Of a stretch of 64,000 nucleotides of DNA, positions 11,067 to 18,240 are shown piece by piece. This stretch comes from Pantoea nemavictus. Its GTDB lineage: Bacteria; Pseudomonadota; Gammaproteobacteria; Enterobacterales; Enterobacteriaceae. Each line of letters starts with the position of its first letter. The first letter of the stretch is position 1. The notes under the pieces were generated by a model, which worked only from the letters and a program-made list of their open reading frames with translations, did no database searches and was not told the origin of the DNA. The stretch covers positions 1,550,001 through 1,614,000 of the forward strand of contig NZ_JBBGZW010000001.1 of NCBI RefSeq assembly GCF_037479095.1, in the 5' to 3' direction. The translations under genes and the position numbers were made by a program.

Positions 11067-11132
11067 TCACCAGCTCGAATTCGACGCCCGCTTATGGATG
11101 ACCGACCAGGCGATGCGCGGCAACGCGGCTTA
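11067..11132. repeat. 66-bp direct repeat, right copy (attR-like)
   Basis: Identical to 8110-8175. This copy keeps what is probably the ancestral junction: a ygjP reading frame would stop at TAG (11131-11133), overlapping the TAA of the convergent ClC gene (complement of 11130-11132). The target was therefore the overlap of two convergent stop codons, and the duplication spares both genes. Confidence 0.95.
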
Positions 11133-12890
11133 GAGAAACTCCTGCGCTTTTTGAATCAGACTGGTTTTCGTCAATGCGCCCATAAAGCGGCGTTCTTGCG
11201 GATTATTTAGCACCGGTAAACGCTCCAGCGTTACGCGCGCAAAGGCTTCCCAACCTTCACGCATGCTTTGATTCTGATAAATGCAGGGGAAGTTATTGTC
11301 CATCACGTTACTCACTGGCGAATGCAGGGTGATCTCCTGCGACAGCACCTTGCGTGAAATATCGTGAATCGACACTACGCCGAGAAACTGCCCTTCGCTG
11401 TTAATCACATAAACATAACGTTCGCGCTTGAGTGAACTGACCGCCAGCGCCTGTCCAACCGACTCTTCCGGCTGCAGCGCCGCACCAGGAATGATCAGCT
11501 GGTCAACGCGCATATTATCGAAATCATACTTAGCTTCTGAGCGGCTGAAATGCGCGCTCACCACCGGATAAGTGCTGGAGGACTGCAGGCGATATACCAC
11601 CATTGATGCCAGCACTGACGCGATCATGATCGGGAACAGCAGGCTACTGTTTAGCGTCATCTCTAGCACCATCAGCATCGCCATTAACGGCGCCTGGCTA
11701 ACCGCCGCCAGCACCGCCGCCATGCCGATGGCCGCATACAGTAAGGTATCGCCCACCGGTAGATGCAGCATCACGCCAATTTGAGCCAGCGCCACGCCCA
11801 GCAGCGCGCCGATGAGTAATGAAGGGGTAAACAGCCCGCCGACTGCATTGGAGCCCACCGACAACGTGGTGGCCAGCGTCTTCAAAACCAGTAATCCCAG
11901 CAGCCCCAGCAAGACATACTGGCCATCAATGATTTTGACGATCACTTCATAACCGTTACCCAGAATATCGGTGGAGATCAGCGCCAAAAAGCCGACCATT
12001 AAACCACCGGCGCCCAGGCGCAGCGGCAGCGAACGCACGCGACCGAACATCGCCTTACTGCGCGCAATCAGTTTGATCAGCAACCAGCCGGCAATTCCGG
12101 CGACAAAACCAATCAACAGCGTCATCACTAAACTGCTGATATCCATCTGGAACAGTGCTTCAGATAGCGGATAAAGCGCGCTGCGAAAGCCCAGCGACCA
12201 CATCGTCATCACCGCCACCGCCGACGCAACGATCAGCGGGATCAGCCGTTGCAGCGCTGAAATGCCAAAAGCGATTTCCGCGACAAAAATCGCTGACGCC
12301 AGCGGGGCGTGATACACCGAAGAGAGCCCCGCTGCGGCAGCCATCGCCACGATATCGCTGTTACGCAGATTCAACGACGCGGGCAACCAGCGCCCGATCA
12401 AACTGCCGCTCAGCGCCGAAAGCTGCACCATCGGCCCCTCTTTACCAATCGACGCGCCGCTGCCGATACTGGCAATCGATGACAGCGCGCGGAACAAGGA
12501 GGTTTTGGTTGGTACCGCATCGAGCCGCGCGTTGATCACTTCCAGATAATCGGTTTGCACCGTTTCCTGTTTTTCAATTGCCACCGCGTAACGCAGGAAC
12601 CAGCCAGCCACTACGCCACCGGCACCCACCAGCAGCGGCCAGAAGATCCACGGCCAGACATGCATCGCCACGGTGATTTCATTATCACTGTTGAACAGCA
12701 GGTGGTTGATCAACTCAATGACAAAGCGAAACGCCAGCGTGACCAGCGAGGCCACCAATCCTACGGGAATAGCGATCAGTAATGTGGTCCAGTTCAGAGC
12801 ATGTTTACTTCCACTCACCCGCGCGTCCCCGCTTAGTCGGTTAAAAAGTTGTGCGGCATCATCATATTGGAATGCGGATCCCAGGATCAA
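11130..12890 (-). CDS. ClC-family chloride channel/antiporter with C-terminal CBS pair
   Basis: A 586-residue ClC protein. The selectivity motifs are GSGASIGKEGP (gating Glu in GKEGP) and GGLFTPSLLIG (GxFxP), with about ten hydrophobic membrane helices between residues 35 and 440. After them come two CBS domains (about 455-586, FLGVVSIHDISRK and RFMGALTKTS), which E. coli ClcA and ClcB lack. It is probably an inner-membrane chloride channel or Cl-/H+ antiporter whose gating responds to a CBS ligand such as a nucleotide. It occupies the place of ygjQ between ygjP and ygjR. The start is uncertain: about 30 residues precede the first helix, and the gene is divergent from ygjR with a 67-base gap. 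Confidence 0.9.
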   Translation of the reverse strand: MILGSAFQYDDAAQLFNRLSGDARVSGSKHALNWTTLLIAIPVGLVASLVTLAFRFVIELINHLLFNSDNEITVAMHVWPWIFWPLLVGAGGVVAGWFLRYAVAIEKQETVQTDYLEVINARLDAVPTKTSLFRALSSIASIGSGASIGKEGPMVQLSALSGSLIGRWLPASLNLRNSDIVAMAAAAGLSSVYHAPLASAIFVAEIAFGISALQRLIPLIVASAVAVMTMWSLGFRSALYPLSEALFQMDISSLVMTLLIGFVAGIAGWLLIKLIARSKAMFGRVRSLPLRLGAGGLMVGFLALISTDILGNGYEVIVKIIDGQYVLLGLLGLLVLKTLATTLSVGSNAVGGLFTPSLLIGALLGVALAQIGVMLHLPVGDTLLYAAIGMAAVLAAVSQAPLMAMLMVLEMTLNSSLLFPIMIASVLASMVVYRLQSSSTYPVVSAHFSRSEAKYDFDNMRVDQLIIPGAALQPEESVGQALAVSSLKRERYVYVINSEGQFLGVVSIHDISRKVLSQEITLHSPVSNVMDNNFPCIYQNQSMREGWEAFARVTLERLPVLNNPQERRFMGALTKTSLIQKAQEFL

Positions 12891-12957
12891 ATTTCACCTG
12901 ACTTCCGCTGCAATCAACATGCTACTCTGCCGTTTTACTTTAGCAGGAGAGCAGCAC

Positions 12958-13944
12958 GTGATTCGTTTCGCCATCGTGGGAACCAACTGGATCACCCGCC
13001 AGTTTATCGACGCCGCACATGAAACCGGCAAGATGAAGCTGAGCGGCATTTATTCTCGTCATCAGCAGCAAGCCGACGCTTTTGTGGTGGATTATCCCTG
13101 CAAGTTGACGTTCACCTCGCTGGATGAACTCGCCACCAGCAGCGCAATCGATGCGGTGTATATCGCCAGCCCAAATGCGTTGCACAGCGAGCAAGCGATG
13201 CTGTTTATGTCGCACGGTAAGCATGTGATTTGCGAGAAGCCAATGGCCTCTAATCTGCGCGAAGCGGAGGCGATGATTGCCTGTGCCCGTAAGCATCAGG
13301 TGGTGTTGTTCGAAGCCTTCAAAACCGCCAGCCTGCCGACGTTCCTGCAGCTACAAAAAACCTTGCCGCAGCTGGGCAAACTGCGCAAAGCCTTGATCAA
13401 CTATTGCCAGTATTCGTCGCGCTATCAGCGCTATCTGGATGGTGAAAACCCGAATACCTTTAATCCACGCTGGTCGAACGGTTCCATAATGGATATTGGC
13501 TTCTACTGCCTCGCAGCCGCCGTCACGCTGTGGGGCGCGCCGCAGCAGGTCAAAGCGCAAGCCTCTTTGCTGGAAAGCGGCGTGGATGCGCATGGCGTGG
13601 TGGTACTGGGCTACGGCGATTTTGATGTCACCTTGCTGCACTCCAAAGTTAGCGATTCACTGATCCCCAGTGAGATTCAAGGGGAAGCGGGATCGCTGGT
13701 GATCGAAAAGATCTCCGAATGCCAGCAGCTGCGCTTTATCCCGCGCGGCGGCGAGAGCCAAAACCTGACGCAGCCGCAGCATATTAATACCATGCTGTAT
13801 GAAGCAGAAACCTTTGCCAAACTGGTTGAAGCCGGTGAAGTTGAGCATGCCGCGTTAGAAACCTCGCGCATTACGGCGCAACTGCTCACGGAAATTCGCC
13901 GCCAGACGGGCGTGGTTTTCCCGGCCGATCGGGCTGAAGTGTAA
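12958..13944 (+). CDS. ygjR: Gfo/Idh/MocA-family oxidoreductase YgjR
   Basis: A 328-residue NAD(P)-dependent oxidoreductase-like protein of unknown substrate. The Rossmann start IRFAIVGTNWITRQF is followed by the CEKP motif (VICEKPMASN), and the long YCQYSSRYQRYLDGENP stretch is as in E. coli YgjR. A GTG start at 12958 is supported by the GCAGGAGAG ribosome binding site at 12943-12951 and by alignment with the E. coli N-terminus; an upstream in-frame extension to 12673 would run through the divergent channel gene and is not credible. It is followed by the alx riboswitch. Confidence 0.92.
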   Translation: MIRFAIVGTNWITRQFIDAAHETGKMKLSGIYSRHQQQADAFVVDYPCKLTFTSLDELATSSAIDAVYIASPNALHSEQAMLFMSHGKHVICEKPMASNLREAEAMIACARKHQVVLFEAFKTASLPTFLQLQKTLPQLGKLRKALINYCQYSSRYQRYLDGENPNTFNPRWSNGSIMDIGFYCLAAAVTLWGAPQQVKAQASLLESGVDAHGVVVLGYGDFDVTLLHSKVSDSLIPSEIQGEAGSLVIEKISECQQLRFIPRGGESQNLTQPQHINTMLYEAETFAKLVEAGEVEHAALETSRITAQLLTEIRRQTGVVFPADRAEV

Positions 13945-14004
13945 ATATTGCAAAACATTTCTGGCGCCCTCTTGAAAGCGATTATTGAACTCCGTATGTT
14001 GAGC

Positions 14005-14183
14005 GCTGCAAAGGGGAGTAACTTCAACGCTGATTGATCGTCATTACGATGCGCAACACGCATCCGGTCGTCAGGCAACCCGGAATCTATTCTGAGTTGT
14101 AAGTGAGACCTTGCCGGAAGGCGAGGTTTGCTTGCAGCACCATCAAAGCGGCTGACGTCTTCTGACTTCAGCCGCTTTTTTTA
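14005..14183 (+). promoter_or_regulatory. yybP-ykoY manganese riboswitch (alx leader)
   Basis: The leader before alx has the hallmarks of the Mn2+-sensing yybP-ykoY class. An AAGGGGAGTAAC segment lies at 14011-14022. It is followed by CAGGCAACCCGG and by GTGAGACCTTGCCGGAAGGC at 14103-14122. The expression platform is a strong terminator, AAAGCGGCTGA (14145-14155) pairing with TCAGCCGCTTT (14168-14178), followed by T-rich sequence. In E. coli the same element (PRE) controls alx in response to manganese and alkaline pH. Boundaries are approximate. Confidence 0.85.
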
Positions 14184-14204
14184 TGTTCAGAAAAGGATAT
14201 GACT

Positions 14205-15176
14205 ATGCACTCTGTAGGCACACCGTTACTTTGGGGCAGCTTTGCTGTTGTAGTGCTCATCATGCTAGCGATCGACCTGCTGTTACAGGGCCGACGCGGC
14301 GCACAAACTATGTCATTTAAACAAGCAGCGATATGGTCACTGGTTTGGGTCTCCGTTTCGCTGCTGTTTAGCGCTGCGTTCTGGTGGTATCTCGACGGTA
14401 CCGCCGGACGCGAAGTCGCTACCGCGCAAACCCTCGCTTTCCTCACCGGCTACGTGTTAGAAAAAGCGCTGGCGGTCGATAACGTCTTTGTCTGGCTAAT
14501 GCTGTTTAGCTACTTCGCTGTGCCAGCCAATCTGCAACGTCGTGTACTGATTTATGGCGTATTAGGCGCGATTGTACTGCGTACCATCATGATCTTCGCC
14601 GGTAGCTATTTGGTTACCCAGTTCAGCTGGATTCTTTACGTATTCGGCGCCTTCCTGTTGTTCACCGGCCTCAAAATGGCGCTGGCGAAAGAGGAAGATG
14701 ACAACGCGGTCGGCGACAAGCCGGTGGTGCGCTGGCTGCGTAAGCATCTGCGTATGACCGATAGCCTGGATGGTGAGAAGTTCTTCACCCGCAAAAACGG
14801 CGTGCTGTTCGCGACGCCGCTGCTATTGGTGCTGATCATGGTCGAACTGAGCGATGTGATTTTCGCCGTGGACAGTATCCCCGCTATCTTCGCGGTGACC
14901 ACCGATCCGTTCATTGTGCTGACCTCAAACCTGTTCGCGATTCTCGGTCTACGTGCCATGTATTTCCTACTGGCTAACGTGGCGGAACGGTTCTCCATGC
15001 TGAAATACGGTTTGGCGATTGTGTTGGTGTTTATCGGAATCAAGATGCTGATCGTTGAGTTCTACCACATTCCAGTCGGCATCTCGCTGACGGTGGTGGG
15101 CGTGATTCTCGGCGGTACGTTGCTGATCAACGCCTGGGTGAACCACAGAAACGACCAGAAGAAGATCTCACCATAA
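14205..15176 (+). CDS. alx: Alx, TerC-family manganese exporter
   Basis: A 323-residue integral membrane protein of the TerC family. It has about nine hydrophobic segments with the conserved acidic motifs [15 protein letters not shown] and [17 protein letters not shown] in membrane helices, where Asp and Glu are expected to handle the metal. E. coli Alx exports Mn2+ and is induced by Mn2+ and high pH. The ATG at 14205 was chosen over 14199 because it lies a proper distance from AAAAGG (14191-14196) and gives MHSVGTPLL, like E. coli MNTVGTPLL. It is preceded by the riboswitch and followed by a strong hairpin terminator. Confidence 0.95.
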   Translation: MHSVGTPLLWGSFAVVVLIMLAIDLLLQGRRGAQTMSFKQAAIWSLVWVSVSLLFSAAFWWYLDGTAGREVATAQTLAFLTGYVLEKALAVDNVFVWLMLFSYFAVPANLQRRVLIYGVLGAIVLRTIMIFAGSYLVTQFSWILYVFGAFLLFTGLKMALAKEEDDNAVGDKPVVRWLRKHLRMTDSLDGEKFFTRKNGVLFATPLLLVLIMVELSDVIFAVDSIPAIFAVTTDPFIVLTSNLFAILGLRAMYFLLANVAERFSMLKYGLAIVLVFIGIKMLIVEFYHIPVGISLTVVGVILGGTLLINAWVNHRNDQKKISP

Positions 15177-15182
15177 TCTTCT

Positions 15183-15210
15183 GCAGGGGCGCTAATCGCC
15201 CCTGCTTTGT
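15183..15210 (+). terminator. alx rho-independent terminator
   Basis: GCAGGGGCG (15183-15191) pairs perfectly with CGCCCCTGC (15197-15205) around CTAAT, and TTTGTTT follows. It lies six bases after the alx stop codon. Confidence 0.85.
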
Positions 15211-15406
15211 TTCGCCAGTAGCAACCTTCGCCTTTTATATATCTGTCACACTTCCCATCATCAGCAGATCAAAAAACCGATCTGCTGCGCATGCACAGAA
15301 TTATCTCTTTCCTCGCTAACTCTTTTCCTTATACTCCGCCGGGCAAACCGTTGCGCACGGGAGAACCGCGCACAACACTCATGACCGCGAATAAAAAGAC
15401 TGTGAT

Positions 15407-16654
15407 ATGCAAAACAACTTTATTGGACGTCTGGGCGCGCTGTTCGCAGGAAGCCTGGTAAAACAAATCATGATCGGCCTGGTGGCTGGCGTGGCGCTGG
15501 CGTGGTTCTCGCGCGACGCCGCATTAGCCGTTGGCTTGCTGGGTGAGCTGTTCGTGCGCGCGCTGAAAGCCGTCGCGCCGCTGCTGGTACTGGTGCTGGT
15601 GATCTCTTCCATCGCCAACCATCAGCAGGGACAGAAAACCAATATCCGCCCGATTATCATGCTGTATCTGCTCAGCACCTTCTTTGCTGCCGTGGTGGCG
15701 GTGATCTTCAGTCATCTGTTCCCGCAGACGCTGTCGATGAACGTCGGTGCCACGCAAATCACCCCACCGTCGGGCATTAGCGAAGTGCTGCACGGCCTGC
15801 TGATCAGCATGGTTTCCAATCCGATTGACGCACTGATGAACGCCAACTACATCGGCATTCTGGTCTGGGCGCTGGGCTTAGGTCTGGCGTTTCGTCATGC
15901 CAGCCCAAGCAGCAAAGCGTTCCTCAACGATGCGTCCAATGCCGCCACCTGGGTGGTGCGCTGTGTGATTCGCTGTGCGCCGCTGGGGATTTTTGGCCTG
16001 GTAGCCTCCATCCTCGCCTCGACCGGTTTTGACGCCATCTGGGAATACGCCAATCTGCTGGCGCTGCTGCTCGGCTGCATGCTGATTATGGCGCTGGTGA
16101 TCAACCCGATGCTGGTGTTCCAGAAGATTCGCCGTAATCCCTATCCGCTGGTGTTTACCTGCCTGCGTGAAAGCGGCGTGACCGCCTTCTTCACTCGCAG
16201 CTCGGCGGCCAATATTCCGGTGAATATGGCGCTGGCTAAGCGTCTTAATCTGGATGAAGACACCTATTCCGTGTCGATTCCGCTCGGTGCCACCATCAGC
16301 ATGGCGGGCGCATCGATCACCATAACTGTGTTGACGCTGGCCGCGGTACACACGCTGGGCATCTCGGTGGATGTACCAACCGCGATTCTGTTGAGTCTGG
16401 TGGCGTCGCTGTGTGCCTGTGGCGCATCCGGTGTGGCCGGCGGCTCACTGCTGCTGATTCCGGTGGCCTGCAATATGTTTGGCATTCCGAACGATTTGGC
16501 GATGCAGGTGGTGGCAGTGGGCTTCATTATTGGCGTACTGCAGGATTCAGCCGAGACCGCACTCAACTCCTCGACGGATATTCTGTTTACCGCGGCAGTT
16601 TGCCAGGCCGAAGCCGAGCGCGCGCCGCGTCGTACGGTTTCAGAATCGGAATAG
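15407..16654 (+). CDS. sstT: Serine/threonine:Na+ symporter SstT
   Basis: SstT imports L-serine and L-threonine with sodium. The 415-residue protein is of the DAACS/EAAT (glutamate transporter) fold. Diagnostic stretches include [37 protein letters not shown] and [20 protein letters not shown], which form the substrate and sodium sites, and HP-loop sequence [15 protein letters not shown]. Length and sequence agree with E. coli SstT throughout. The alx-sstT order is conserved in enterobacteria. The IS110-containing region follows, where E. coli has ygjV. Confidence 0.96.
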   Translation: MQNNFIGRLGALFAGSLVKQIMIGLVAGVALAWFSRDAALAVGLLGELFVRALKAVAPLLVLVLVISSIANHQQGQKTNIRPIIMLYLLSTFFAAVVAVIFSHLFPQTLSMNVGATQITPPSGISEVLHGLLISMVSNPIDALMNANYIGILVWALGLGLAFRHASPSSKAFLNDASNAATWVVRCVIRCAPLGIFGLVASILASTGFDAIWEYANLLALLLGCMLIMALVINPMLVFQKIRRNPYPLVFTCLRESGVTAFFTRSSAANIPVNMALAKRLNLDEDTYSVSIPLGATISMAGASITITVLTLAAVHTLGISVDVPTAILLSLVASLCACGASGVAGGSLLLIPVACNMFGIPNDLAMQVVAVGFIIGVLQDSAETALNSSTDILFTAAVCQAEAERAPRRTVSESE

Positions 16655-17042
16655 TGTGTGATAGATCGCCATCAATGGCGTAATGCTCGTCAGTTAAGCA
16701 GCGCACTGGCTCCGCGGGGGTTCCGCCCGCTAAGCATATGGCAGTTTCAGAATGTGTAAAGCCGGCGGCCGGGCTAAGGTCCGAAGGCGCGGACCTTAGC
16801 AATCCGCGCCTGCGCCGTCCTCGCTGTTCCCTCGCTTATCACTCCGGCCTGACGGACCGCGCGGATTCGCCATCCCTGGCTCATGCCGCGCTTTCGCCGA
16901 CGTCCTGTCGGCTCATCCTGGCCGTCACTCTGCGCTCGGCGCTGCGGATAGCGCCCAACACCATCGCCTGTCATTACCGTTTCTGGTTTGAAATTTTGCT
17001 GGCTGAAGATTTAGGGCTACCTGGTCGCCATGAATGGCGACC
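16655..17042. repeat. 388-base intergenic stretch made of palindromic repeat pieces
   Basis: No gene is credible here. An 11-bp perfect inverted repeat, GCTAAGGTCCG (16773-16783) with CGGACCTTAGC (16790-16800), is followed by about 190 GC-rich bases. At the right end is a perfect 20-base palindrome, GGTCGCCAT-GA-ATGGCGACC (17023-17042); a decayed relative is at 16668-16679. The IS110 element begins immediately after the right palindrome. I believe the GC-rich block is a dispersed enterobacterial intergenic repeat, but I could not compare copies here. Confidence 0.55.
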
Positions 17043-17079
17043 CTTATATCTCGATCATTCTCCTCCGGGTGCTATGATC

Positions 17080-17245
17080 CCCGACTGATCATCGGGAAGT
17101 TGCTGGTGAGATGGGGGCGACCCCTGGGCACAAAGCCTGCTTAGTAGATTCATCCCCGGCAACTTAACTCCCGCCTTCAAGACCGGACGGTATCCTGTGC
17201 TTCGAGCACGCATCCATAAGGATGGTCATGGCGGTTTCCCTGATG
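17080..17245 (+). ncRNA. IS110 bridge RNA region with readable target and donor loops
   Basis: The non-coding left part of the element folds as expected for a bridge RNA. A target-binding stem-loop is closed by AAGTTGC (17097-17103) and GCAACTT (17159-17165). It contains GGCGACC (17116-17122) as left target guide before TGGG, and TTAGTAGATT (17141-17150) in the position of the IS621 right target guide. A donor-binding loop (about 17181-17227) carries ACGGTAT and ATAAG flanking a GTGC-TTCGA-GCAC hairpin. GGCGACC is identical to the genomic sequence directly left of the insertion (17036-17042). RNA ends are approximate. Confidence 0.75.
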
Positions 17246-17261
17246 CTGTTAAGGAGAATCT

Positions 17262-18224
17262 ATGCAAACACGTATGCCCGTCGGTATTGATATTGCTTCA
17301 AAAAAGTTTGATGTGGCCGTCTGGAAAGGCGAGACGTCTTACAAAACCAAAGTCGCCCCCAACACGCCTAAAGGCTTAAGCGCCCTGAAGAAATGGCGGG
17401 AGCCGTTCGGCTGCTGCCATATCTGCATGGAGGCCACCGGCGCGTACAGCGAGCCACTGGCCACCTTCCTGCACGATGAGGGCTATGACGTCAGCGTGGA
17501 AAATCCGGCGCGCATTAAGCGCTTTGGCCAGGCCGAACTGAACCGTAATAAGACGGATAAGGACGACGCGCGCATGATAGCGCGCTACTGCAAAATGCAC
17601 GGCCCCTCGCTGTGGCAGCCGGCACCACTCAATGAGCGCAGGCTGAAAGCGCTGGTGAAGCGCCTGACGAACCTTCAGGAAATGCGGCAGATGGAAGAGA
17701 ACCGTCTGGAGATATCGGATGCGGTAGTGCAGCCCTCAATCCGCGTGGTCATTGCGGCGCTGGATGCGCAGATAGACGAAACAAAGCGGGCAATAAACGA
17801 CCATATCAATAATGACCCGGACCTTAAAAAGAACAAAGAGCTGCTTGAATCTATCCCGGGTATCGCGGGCGTGCTGAGCAGCACGATGCTGGCGTATATG
17901 GGCGATATGTCGAGGTTCAGAAACAGCAAGGCGCTTGTGGCGTGGGTGGGTCTGAACCCGATGCGGCAGGAGTCCGGCGAGTGGAAAGGCAAAAGCCGGA
18001 TATCGAAGATGGGGAACAGCGCGATGCGTAAGGCGTTGTACATGCCAGCGATAGTGGCAATGAAGTGGAATCCGGCGGTCATCTCGCTGAAGAACCGTCT
18101 GGATGCGGGCAGGAAAACGGGAAAAGTCGTGGTATGCGCGGCGATGAAGAAGCTGCTCCAGCTGGCTTATGGTGTGCTGAAATCAGGCCGTCCGTTCGAT
18201 ACCAAAATATGTCTTGCCAGGTAA
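17262..18224 (+). CDS. IS110-family transposase (bridge-RNA-guided recombinase)
   Basis: A 320-residue intact transposase. The N-terminal RuvC-like DEDD domain shows Asp10 (GIDIASKKFDVAV), Glu57 (CMEATGAY) and Asp99/Asp101/Asp102 (NKTDKDDARMIARY). The C-terminal Transposase_20 domain (about 205-300, SIPGIAGVLSSTMLAYMG and SRISKMGNSAMRKALY) contains the candidate nucleophilic serines (Ser248, Ser253). Together with the bridge RNA it would excise a circle and insert it at guide-matched targets. The ATG follows AAGGAG (17251-17256). The stop codon lies inside a perfect hairpin, GTCTTGCCAG (18211-18220) with CTGGCAAGAC (18225-18234), near the right end. Confidence 0.95.
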   Translation: MQTRMPVGIDIASKKFDVAVWKGETSYKTKVAPNTPKGLSALKKWREPFGCCHICMEATGAYSEPLATFLHDEGYDVSVENPARIKRFGQAELNRNKTDKDDARMIARYCKMHGPSLWQPAPLNERRLKALVKRLTNLQEMRQMEENRLEISDAVVQPSIRVVIAALDAQIDETKRAINDHINNDPDLKKNKELLESIPGIAGVLSSTMLAYMGDMSRFRNSKALVAWVGLNPMRQESGEWKGKSRISKMGNSAMRKALYMPAIVAMKWNPAVISLKNRLDAGRKTGKVVVCAAMKKLLQLAYGVLKSGRPFDTKICLAR

Positions 18225-18240
18225 CTGGCAAGACGGTATC

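Larger units (their letters stand above)
17045..18239 (+). mobile_element. Complete IS110-group insertion sequence with CT core at both ends
   Basis: The element contains a bridge-RNA region and one IS110 transposase gene. Its ends are set by the donor guides. The right end reads ACGGTAT (18233-18239) followed by core CT (18240-18241), and the same ACGGTAT occurs as the left donor guide at 17187-17193. The left end is core CT (17043-17044) followed by TAT, and ATAAG (17216-17220), the complement of CTTAT, is the right donor guide. IS621 from E. coli has the equivalent ACAGTAT-CT-TGTAT arrangement (from memory). The length of 1195 bp is normal for the group. As usual for IS110, there are no terminal inverted repeats and no target duplication beyond the core. 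Confidence 0.85.

Noticed and set aside
8110..11132. 66-bp repeat as an IS target-site duplication
   Set aside because: Far longer than any transposon duplication, it is coding sequence of ygjP, and no transposase or terminal inverted repeats bound the insert.
12673..12957. N-terminal extension of YgjR
   Set aside because: It runs antisense through the ClC gene, and the GTG at 12958 has a good ribosome binding site and matches the family start.
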